A stretch of 6,717 bases of DNA. Origin: Danxiaibacter flavus (GTDB taxonomy: Bacteria > Bacteroidota > Bacteroidia > Chitinophagales > Chitinophagaceae). The notes below the pieces were generated by a model. That model saw nothing but the letters and a program-made list of their open reading frames with translations. It did no database searches and had not been told where the DNA came from. Location: contig NZ_JAULBC010000018.1 in the NCBI RefSeq assembly GCF_041060425.1, forward strand, positions 1-6,717, given 5' to 3'. The number at the start of each line of letters is the position of its first letter. Position 1 is the first letter of the stretch. Below, piece by piece: positions 1 to 5,799 of the stretch. The position numbers were made by a program, and so were the translations under genes.

Positions 1-3000
1 AGACGGCGTGTCATGGAGAATATTATTGGAAGACCTGGAAGAACTGTTAACCAGCCTGAGCCATGGAGTCCCGGCTATACTGCAAGGCAAGAGCAGTTCG
101 TATCGCCAATGGTACAATGCACTCAGGGAATATGGCCAAAGCGATCAGTTGCAGCAGCAGCTGCCGTATTGGGAAAAGGCCGGTAGCTACAAGTCTCATA
201 TACCGGTGGATACAGGCTATAATGAAGCAGTCTGTATAAAAGACACGATTGTTCACACCGTGGAGATGCCGGCTGATCAAACCCGCAGCTTATTGCAGGA
301 TGCCCCGCTCGCATATCACACCAGGGTTGATGATCTGCTGCTGTGCGCACTGGCCCTTACCGTAAGAGCATGGAGTAAGGCTGAAGAAGTATTGATAGGG
401 CTGGAGGGACACGGCAGGGAAGCCATCGCTAAAGATGTAGATATCAGCCGTACAGTAGGATGGTTCACGAGCCTTTACCCGGTGCTGCTACAGGTAGGCA
501 ATAAGCGTGAAGGTGCTGCGATCAGACAGGTGAAGGAGCAATTGCGCCATGTTCCTGCAAAAGGAATAGGCTATGGGGTACTGAAATACATCAACAAGGA
601 GTTGTCGCTACAGGGTTCAGCACCCTGGGAGATTGTATTTAATTACCTCGGACAGCTGGATAATATTACTAAAAATAAAGGGCTGGCTATAGCAGATGAA
701 TCACCCGGAGCAGGTATAAACGGGGAACACCGTGTTTATGAAAAACTTTCAGTGAACAGCTTTGTACTGAATGGAAAGTTAATACTGAACTGGACCTATA
801 GCAGTAAGCACTACCAGGAACAAACCGTCAGGGGGCTGGCATCAGCTTATCTAAACCAGCTTCAATTGCTGGTAACCCATTGCCTCGAACAGGCAAAATA
901 TGGCAGCGTATATACACCTTCAGATTATGGACTGGGTTCAGTGATCAGTTGTGAGGAGCTGGATAATTTTTGGGAAGGATGCCGCAAGGCAGGGCGATCT
1001 GCTTCTTCGCTATACCGATTAAGTGGTTTACAAGAAGGAATCTTGTTTCATAGTATATACGCGGAAGGAGTAAGTGTTTACATCAATCAGCTGGGATGTT
1101 ATTTAACGCATCCTGATATAGCAATGTTTAGGAAAAGCTGGCAGTATGTATTGAGGCGGCACAGTATCCTCAGAAGTGGTTTTTATTATGAGTCGTTCAG
1201 TGTGCCGGTGCAATGTGTGTATACGGATGTACAGTTACCGTTAGAGCTGTTGGATTACAGTCAGCTGTGTAAGGAAGACCAGGATGCAGCCATCCGGCAA
1301 TATTCCAAAGAGGACCGGCAGCGGGGCTTTGATGTTGAGTCAGCACCGCTGATGCGCATGTGCCTTATTAACCTGGGGGCAGGGCGGTATTATATGTTGT
1401 GGACGGTGCATCATCTTATTTTAGATGGCTGGTCCACCTCCATACTCATGGAAGAATTTATGAAGTTCTATGAGCAGCTGTCCTCCGGTATGGCAATAGA
1501 AGAAAAACCTGAAGATCGTTATGAGGACTATATCCATTACCTGGAAAGCCGCGATCAGCAGGCCGAGCAGTTGTACTGGCGTCAGTATTTAGAAAATACA
1601 GCGCAGCATACACAGCTACCTTTTATCGGTTCAAGCATCCGGCGGACAAAAGGTGCGGGCGAATACAAGGAAGAAGAGATCGCATTGGATGAAGCAGCAA
1701 CAGCGGTCATACAGGGATATGCGCGGCAACATCATATAACGGTGAACACGCTTATGCAGGGCGTATGGGCCAGCCTGCTGCATTGTTATACGGGCAGCAG
1801 TGATGTAATGTATGGGGTAACCGTATCCGGCCGTCCGGCAGAACTGCCGGGTATGGAACAAAGAGTGGGGATGTATATCAACACGCTTCCGCTTCGCAGC
1901 CGTATGGATGGAGAAGAGCATATCGTAGACTGGTTGCAGCAGCTGCAGGAAGAACAATTAACATCGAGACAGCATCAGTACAGTTCGTTGAACGATATCC
2001 GGCACTGGACAGGTTTACAGGGAGATCTCTTTGATACCTTACTGGTGTTTGAGAATTACCCGGTTAGTAAAGTGCTGTCGTCCCGCCAATGGCACCTGCA
2101 GGCAGAAGAAATAATGGTGGAAGAGCAAACCAATTATCCATTAACCATTGTCATTGGCAGCACGGACCAGATCCACATCCGCTTTTGTTATAATGCCACT
2201 TTGTTAGACCCGGAATATGCCAAACGGATCTCAGCTCATTTTCGGCAGGTGTTGCTACAGGTAGCAGGGAAGAAGGTTGACAAATTAAGTGACCTTGACT
2301 TGTTAAGTTCATCAGAGAAGCACCAGTTGCTGTATGCGTTCAACAATACGGAAGTAGCATATCCGGAAGACAAAACGATCATTGATCTGTTTGAAGCGCA
2401 GGTAGAAAAGACACCGGGTAATATAGCAGTCGTGTTTGAAGAAGAAGCATTAACATACCAGCAGCTCAATGAACGCTCCAATCAATTAGCATGGTACCTG
2501 GGAAGCAAGGGGGTAAAAGAAGAGACACTGGTACCGGTTTGTATAGAGCGTGGTTTAGCAATGATCATCGGTATCCTGGGCATATTAAAAGCCGGAGGGG
2601 CCTATGTACCCATTGATCCGGAATATCCGCAGGAAAGGATAAAGTATATGTTGCAGGATACTGCTGCCGAAATAATTGTCTGCAATGAAGAATGCCGGAA
2701 AAAGCTGCAATCTGCAACCACTGTTGATACCATAGCAATAGATCTGGAATGGTCATTGATCAGTCAATGTCCACTGCAATATCCAACAATAAATCTCACC
2801 TCTAATAATCTTGCCTACGTGATTTATACATCCGGTTCAACCGGAAAGCCTAAAGGAGTTATGATTGAACATAGGGCTATCGTCAATCGGTTATTATGGA
2901 CAAAAGATTATTTTAAACTGACCAGCCGGGACGCAGTGTTGCAAAAGACTTCATTTTGTTTTGATGTGTCAGTCTGGGAGCTTTTGTGCCCGGTAATAAC

Positions 3001-5596
3001 CGGAGCAAAACTTGTGTTTGCAAAGCCGGATGGACACAAGGATAATGATTATCTCAAGCAGATCATAACAAATCAAAAAATTACGGTATTGCACTTTGTT
3101 CCGTCTATGTTAGGTGTATTCTTAGCTGACATGCAAACCGGTGAATGTATTGGGCTCGAAAAAGTGTTATGTAGCGGAGAGGCTTTAAAGTCTTCGCACA
3201 TAAAAATATTTGCTGAAAAATTGCCCCGGGCAGCGTTGTATAATTTGTACGGACCTACGGAAGCAGCTGTTGATGTCACATGCTGGAGCATCCCAAAGAA
3301 CAATAATGATATACAGCTGGTTTCAATAGGCAAGCCTATATCAAATGTCCGGATTTATATACTTGATAACCATGGAAATTTATTGCCTGCCGGTGTAAAA
3401 GGTGAGATCTGTATTGCTGGTATTCAGGTTGCGCGCGGTTACTTAAATCGTCCGGAGCTGACAGTAAAGAACTTTGTTGCTGATGCTTTCTCCCAAAAAA
3501 CGCAGACGAAAATATACAAAACGGGAGACTATGGCCGCTGGCTCCCGGATGGACATATTGAGTTTTTAGGTCGCATGGATAACCAGGTAAAAATGAATGG
3601 TTATAGAATAGAGTTGGGCGAAATTGAAAATGTTTTACTTGAAAGTGCTTTTATAAATGAGTGTGTTGTAGTGGCCAATGAAGATGAGCAAAATCACAAG
3701 CAACTGGTTGCTTATATAACAGTCGGAAAAACATTCGATCGTGAAGCAATTGTTTCTTACCTCCAAAGCAGGCTTCCCGCCTATATGGTTCCGCATTTCC
3801 TTATTGAGTTAAAGACTTTGCCTCTTACGACCAATGGGAAAATAGATAAAAAGGCATTACCTGATGTCCAGGGGCAGATATTGTCAGGTTACGAATATGT
3901 CGCGCCAGGAAATGAAATAGAAGAAAAACTGGCTGAAATCTGGCAGGAACTGCTCGGGAAAAAGACAGTTGGCATTCACGACAATTTCTTTGAACTGGGA
4001 GGCGATTCTATCATCTCGATGCAGGTTGTAAGCGGGGTCAGGCGATTGGGATATGACCTGGCGCCAAAGGATTTGTTTATATACCGCACAATAGCGGGAC
4101 TTTCAGGCGCATTGTTGCAACGACGGAAAATAAGAATGAATACAGGAGAACAAGGATTGTTGACAGGTAAAAGCAAATTGCTCCCAATCCAGCGCAGGTA
4201 TCTCGAAAAAGATGCTGTGACTGTATCCCATTTTAACCAGAGCGTGTTATTGAGTCTAAGCAAAGACATCAATGCACAAATGCTTGAGCGTGCATTAACG
4301 GAATTGCTCAGGCAACACGACAGTCTTCGCTTTTGTTATTACCAGACTGAAAACGGTTGGGAGCAGGAGTATGGCAATTATGAAGTAAAACTGCTGGTTG
4401 AAGATCTGAGCGATGTGTCGACGGATTTATTGGAACCATTGGTCCGCAATTGTGCAGATAATTATCAGCATAATCTAAGCATGGAAAAAGGTGAACTGAT
4501 GAAGGTTGTATTAATTGAAACGCCGGCTAATCAACTTTGCAACCGGCTGTTAATTATTATTCATCACCTGGTCATTGATGGCGTTTCCTGGCGGATAATA
4601 TTAGAAGACCTTGAACGAATGCTTGATGCGCTATACGATGGCAGAAGTATAGTAGCTCCACTCAAAGGAAGTTCTTACCGGCAATGGAGTGAGGGATTGG
4701 CAGCGTACGGTCAGACGAACGCATTAAAAGCTCAAAAAGATTATTGGCAAAAGATACACAACAGCTACGTCCCGCTTCCGGAAGATTGTTATGGAAAGGA
4801 CAACGGTGTGGTGACAGATAACATAGCTTGTTATGAAAATAAGCTGGCTGCATCGGCTACGCAGCAATTGTTACAGGAGGTTCCGCCGGTTTATCATACA
4901 GAGATCAATGATATTTTGTTGCTTTCACTGGCATGCGCCCTGGCAAGCTGGAGTAAAAAGGAAAAAATATTTATAGGGTTGGAAGGACATGGCCGGGAAG
5001 ACGCCGTAATAAATGGGATGGATATAAGCAGGACGACTGGTTGGTTTACAACTTTATATCCGGTGATGCTGGAAATTGATCTGCAAAAACAACCCGGCGA
5101 ATTGGTTAAAGATGTAAAAGAACAACTGCGCACCATACCTGTGAAGGGATTAGGATATGGAGTGCTGAAATATATAAACAACGATCCGGCATTACAAGGC
5201 TTTGAACCCTGGGATATAGTGTTCAATTACCTGGGACAGCTGGATAAAATTATTAATAAGAGCAGATGGTTGTCAGTGGCCCACGAATCCAGGGGTATGG
5301 AGATAAGCGAAACCCTGGTAACAGATAATAAACTTTCTGTCGTTGTTGCAGTGAATGAAGAACAAATGCAATGGAGTTGGATCTATAGCAAACAGCATTA
5401 CAAAGAAGAAACAATAAAATCACTTGCAGAAACTTGTTTAATGTATCTCAACAACTTTATTGAGCACTGTATCCGGCAAGGCAGGATTAGACTAACACAC
5501 ACGCCGTCTGACTATGGACTTACTTCAGAGATAAGTTATAAGGAATTAGATGAATTTATAAGCGACGATGATGATGAGACTATAATGCGTTTCTAA
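1..5596 (+). CDS. Nonribosomal peptide synthetase, 5'-truncated: (E)-C-A(Ser)-T-E
   Basis: This is a multimodular NRPS, a cytoplasmic enzyme that builds a peptide on carrier-bound thioesters. The first complete codon is at 2, and the frame is open from there to TAA at 5594-5596, giving 1864 visible residues. The real start lies left of the window: the first codons read DGVSWRIL, the middle of an E-domain active-site motif, so the GTG at 8 is an internal Val. Approximate domains by visible residue: partial E 1-311, C 337-760, A 787-1289, T 1298-1372, E 1393-1840, acidic tail 1841-1864. All core motifs of the complete module are present, with no frameshift or lost catalytic residue. The predicted role is to accept a peptide ending in a D-residue, add Ser, epimerize it to D-Ser and pass it to the protein encoded 11 bases downstream. 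There is no thioesterase or reductase domain, so the chain is not released here. NRPS identity is near certain; the Ser prediction is strong; the product is unknown. Confidence 0.97.
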   Translation, partial: DGVSWRILLEDLEELLTSLSHGVPAILQGKSSSYRQWYNALREYGQSDQLQQQLPYWEKAGSYKSHIPVDTGYNEAVCIKDTIVHTVEMPADQTRSLLQDAPLAYHTRVDDLLLCALALTVRAWSKAEEVLIGLEGHGREAIAKDVDISRTVGWFTSLYPVLLQVGNKREGAAIRQVKEQLRHVPAKGIGYGVLKYINKELSLQGSAPWEIVFNYLGQLDNITKNKGLAIADESPGAGINGEHRVYEKLSVNSFVLNGKLILNWTYSSKHYQEQTVRGLASAYLNQLQLLVTHCLEQAKYGSVYTPSDYGLGSVISCEELDNFWEGCRKAGRSASSLYRLSGLQEGILFHSIYAEGVSVYINQLGCYLTHPDIAMFRKSWQYVLRRHSILRSGFYYESFSVPVQCVYTDVQLPLELLDYSQLCKEDQDAAIRQYSKEDRQRGFDVESAPLMRMCLINLGAGRYYMLWTVHHLILDGWSTSILMEEFMKFYEQLSSGMAIEEKPEDRYEDYIHYLESRDQQAEQLYWRQYLENTAQHTQLPFIGSSIRRTKGAGEYKEEEIALDEAATAVIQGYARQHHITVNTLMQGVWASLLHCYTGSSDVMYGVTVSGRPAELPGMEQRVGMYINTLPLRSRMDGEEHIVDWLQQLQEEQLTSRQHQYSSLNDIRHWTGLQGDLFDTLLVFENYPVSKVLSSRQWHLQAEEIMVEEQTNYPLTIVIGSTDQIHIRFCYNATLLDPEYAKRISAHFRQVLLQVAGKKVDKLSDLDLLSSSEKHQLLYAFNNTEVAYPEDKTIIDLFEAQVEKTPGNIAVVFEEEALTYQQLNERSNQLAWYLGSKGVKEETLVPVCIERGLAMIIGILGILKAGGAYVPIDPEYPQERIKYMLQDTAAEIIVCNEECRKKLQSATTVDTIAIDLEWSLISQCPLQYPTINLTSNNLAYVIYTSGSTGKPKGVMIEHRAIVNRLLWTKDYFKLTSRDAVLQKTSFCFDVSVWELLCPVITGAKLVFAKPDGHKDNDYLKQIITNQKITVLHFVPSMLGVFLADMQTGECIGLEKVLCSGEALKSSHIKIFAEKLPRAALYNLYGPTEAAVDVTCWSIPKNNNDIQLVSIGKPISNVRIYILDNHGNLLPAGVKGEICIAGIQVARGYLNRPELTVKNFVADAFSQKTQTKIYKTGDYGRWLPDGHIEFLGRMDNQVKMNGYRIELGEIENVLLESAFINECVVVANEDEQNHKQLVAYITVGKTFDREAIVSYLQSRLPAYMVPHFLIELKTLPLTTNGKIDKKALPDVQGQILSGYEYVAPGNEIEEKLAEIWQELLGKKTVGIHDNFFELGGDSIISMQVVSGVRRLGYDLAPKDLFIYRTIAGLSGALLQRRKIRMNTGEQGLLTGKSKLLPIQRRYLEKDAVTVSHFNQSVLLSLSKDINAQMLERALTELLRQHDSLRFCYYQTENGWEQEYGNYEVKLLVEDLSDVSTDLLEPLVRNCADNYQHNLSMEKGELMKVVLIETPANQLCNRLLIIIHHLVIDGVSWRIILEDLERMLDALYDGRSIVAPLKGSSYRQWSEGLAAYGQTNALKAQKDYWQKIHNSYVPLPEDCYGKDNGVVTDNIACYENKLAASATQQLLQEVPPVYHTEINDILLLSLACALASWSKKEKIFIGLEGHGREDAVINGMDISRTTGWFTTLYPVMLEIDLQKQPGELVKDVKEQLRTIPVKGLGYGVLKYINNDPALQGFEPWDIVFNYLGQLDKIINKSRWLSVAHESRGMEISETLVTDNKLSVVVAVNEEQMQWSWIYSKQHYKEETIKSLAETCLMYLNNFIEHCIRQGRIRLTHTPSDYGLTSEISYKELDEFISDDDDETIMRF
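2..934 (+). other. Epimerization (E) domain, C-terminal part, of the preceding module
   Basis: E domains convert the carrier-bound L-aminoacyl end of the growing peptide to an L/D mixture, from which the next C domain takes the D form. The window opens on the DG of HHxxxDG (2-7); the two catalytic His codons are off the left edge. The downstream E-specific motifs are all present: IGLEGHGRE at 395-421, DISRTVGWFTSLYP at 440-481, PAKGIGYGVLKY at 554-589 and EIVFNYLGQLD at 629-661. The domain closes with TPSDYGL at 914-934. These motifs separate it from an ordinary C domain. The residue it epimerizes is set by an A domain outside the window. A linker of about 25 residues leads to the C domain. 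Confidence 0.95.
1004..1882 (+). repeat. Direct repeat copy 1, C domain of the first NRPS
   Basis: This stretch matches 5839-6717 at a constant offset of 4835 bases, with no insertion or deletion. By hand count there are about 34 mismatches in 879 bases (about 96% identity), roughly two thirds of them synonymous. Differences are unevenly spread. Perfect runs of about 75-95 bases (for example 1175-1263, 1382-1465 and 1526-1620) alternate with denser patches such as 1466-1525. The match probably continues beyond 1882, but the partner copy is cut by the window edge. Confidence 0.95.
1010..2280 (+). other. Condensation (C) domain of the Ser module, predicted DCL type
   Basis: This domain forms the peptide bond between the upstream peptidyl donor and the aminoacyl acceptor on its own carrier. 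It begins with YRLSGLQEGILFHSIYAE (the C1 region). It carries the intact active-site motif HHLILDGWS at 1409-1435 (visible residues 470-478, with second His 471 and Asp 475). The later segment starting YGVTVSGRP at 1811 and ending NTLPLR at 1897 matches the C5 region. Its position directly after an E domain implies a D-configured donor and L-Ser acceptor; the DCL call is inferred from context and the C1 style, not from a phylogeny. Most of this domain is repeated nearly identically at the start of the next protein. Confidence 0.93.
2360..3868 (+). other. Adenylation (A) domain, predicted to activate L-serine
   Basis: The A domain uses ATP to make the aminoacyl-AMP and loads the amino acid on the adjacent carrier. 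Visible core motifs include LTYQQLNERSNQL (A1), LKAGGAYVPIDPEYP (A2), YTSGSTGKPKG at 2825-2857 (A3, nucleotide binding), FDVSVWE from 2960 (A4), NLYGPTE from 3242 (A5), YKTGD from 3515 (A7), NGYRIELGEIE from 3596 (A8) and NGKIDKKALP (A10). Aligned by eye on the GrsA Phe-A domain, the ten pocket positions are D (2963), V (2966), W (2975), H (3092), L (3167), S (3173), L (3245), V (3269), D (3272) and K (3839). The code DVWHLSLVDK is one position from the EntF serine code (DVWHFSLVDK), and the flanking HFVPSML, CSGEAL and YGPTEAAVDV also match the EntF-type Ser family. The Thr code (DFWNIGMVHK) does not fit. Confidence 0.93.
3893..4117 (+). other. Thiolation (peptidyl carrier protein, T) domain
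   Basis: This small carrier domain holds the Ser substrate and then the peptide on a phosphopantetheine arm. The signature DNFFELGGDSIISMQVV is intact, and the modified Ser of GGDS is encoded at 4007-4009 (visible residue 1336). The GGDSI form, with Asp before the Ser, is the usual form for carriers that precede an E domain, which fits the E domain that follows. A linker of about 20 residues (about 4118-4177) joins it to that domain. Confidence 0.95.
4178..5521 (+). other. Epimerization (E) domain of the Ser module, complete
   Basis: Predicted to convert the carrier-bound peptidyl-L-Ser to D-Ser. It starts with LLPIQRRYLE and then has SHFNQSVLL, both typical of E-domain openings. The catalytic motif HHLVIDGVSW begins at 4562 (first His at visible residue 1521, Asp codon at 4577). 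The remaining motifs are IGLEGHGRE at 4973-4999, DISRTTGWFTTLYP at 5021-5062, VKGLGYGVLKY at 5141-5173 and DIVFNYLGQLD at 5213-5245, ending with TPSDYGL at 5501-5521. No catalytic residue is missing. It is clearly homologous to the upstream E domain but much more diverged from it than the two C domains are from each other. Confidence 0.96.
5522..5593 (+). other. Acidic C-terminal tail, candidate docking peptide
   Basis: These are the last 24 residues after the E-domain end. The first part (to about DEF) is shared in pattern with the same position after the upstream E domain, so it probably still belongs to the fold. The final part, ISDDDDETIMRF, has no counterpart in the upstream E-C linker. 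It contains five consecutive acidic residues encoded at 5564-5578, then a short hydrophobic end. Short C-terminal peptides of this kind are known partners of TubC-type docking domains, and such a domain opens the next protein. The pairing is inferred from position and charge only. Confidence 0.65.
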
Positions 5597-5607
5597 AACA
5601 AAGAGCC
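5597..5607 (+). promoter_or_regulatory. 11-base intergenic junction and translation start region of the second NRPS gene
   Basis: The spacer is A-rich (aacaaagagcc) and lacks a clear AGGAGG-type ribosome binding site. This is common in Bacteroidota, where A-rich leaders are frequent. With only 11 bases between stop and start there is no room for a separate promoter or terminator, so the two genes should share a transcript and may be translationally coupled. Confidence 0.6.
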
Positions 5608-5799
5608 ATGGAAATAAAAGAATTTGTTATGTCTCTTGAAAAAATGAATTGCTCCTTATCAGTTGAAAATGGGACGATCATTCTAAAAGGAAATAAGAAG
5701 AAGTTGAAGGAGGATGAAATGCGGGACATTCGAAAGAACCGGCATATTATTGATTATATAGCTGATCATAAATCCCAGTTGATCGAATATCTCTCTGCT
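5608..5799 (+). other. N-terminal TubC-type (beta-hairpin) docking domain
   Basis: Residues 1 to about 64 of the second NRPS follow the TubC docking pattern. A first helix (EFVMSLEKMN) leads to a beta hairpin with alternating hydrophobics (CSLSVENGTIILKG). A helix-rich part follows, ending in the typical 'HKSQLIEYLS', like the 'K.eLl..L' close of the family. The family mediates ordered protein-protein contact between consecutive NRPS or PKS subunits by binding the C-terminal peptide of the upstream enzyme. Basic residues cluster at Lys27, Lys30, Lys31, Lys32 and Lys34, beside the hairpin, and at Arg39, Arg42, Lys43 and Arg45. They could contact the acidic tail of the upstream protein. The DNA is visibly AT-richer than the C domain that follows. 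Confidence 0.85.

Noticed and set aside
8..10. GTG at 8 as the start codon of the first NRPS
   Set aside because: It encodes the Val of DGVSWRIL in the middle of an E-domain catalytic motif, and the frame is open to the left edge. The gene starts outside the window.
1004..1882. Repeat as a mobile element or terminal repeat
   Set aside because: The repeated DNA is entirely coding sequence of a conserved C domain, with no transposase, inverted ends or target-site duplication visible.
1631..1957. Reverse-strand open frame of 108 codons, recurring at 6466-6696
   Set aside because: It lies opposite a conserved C-domain segment. It recurs only because the C-domain DNA is repeated. It shows no recognisable protein features.
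2360..3868. A domain specific for threonine or another small residue
   Set aside because: The pocket has H, L, S and D at the positions where the Thr code has N, I, G and H. The pattern matches the Ser family in almost every position.
47..5226. Other reverse-strand open frames of 63-110 codons (for example 2236-2481, 3976-4272, 4894-5226)
   Set aside because: All lie opposite well-supported NRPS domains, have Cys/Ser/His-rich translations without motifs, and are typical antisense shadows of a long gene.
5564..5578. GAT-rich run as a microsatellite or slippage site
   Set aside because: It is only five codons with mixed GAC, GAT and GAG. It is better read as the acidic run of the protein tail.
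5594..5608. Frameshift or stop splitting a single larger NRPS gene
   Set aside because: The second frame opens with a full docking-domain fold, and the first closes with a tail absent from the internal E-C junction. This is a genuine protein boundary, not a broken gene.
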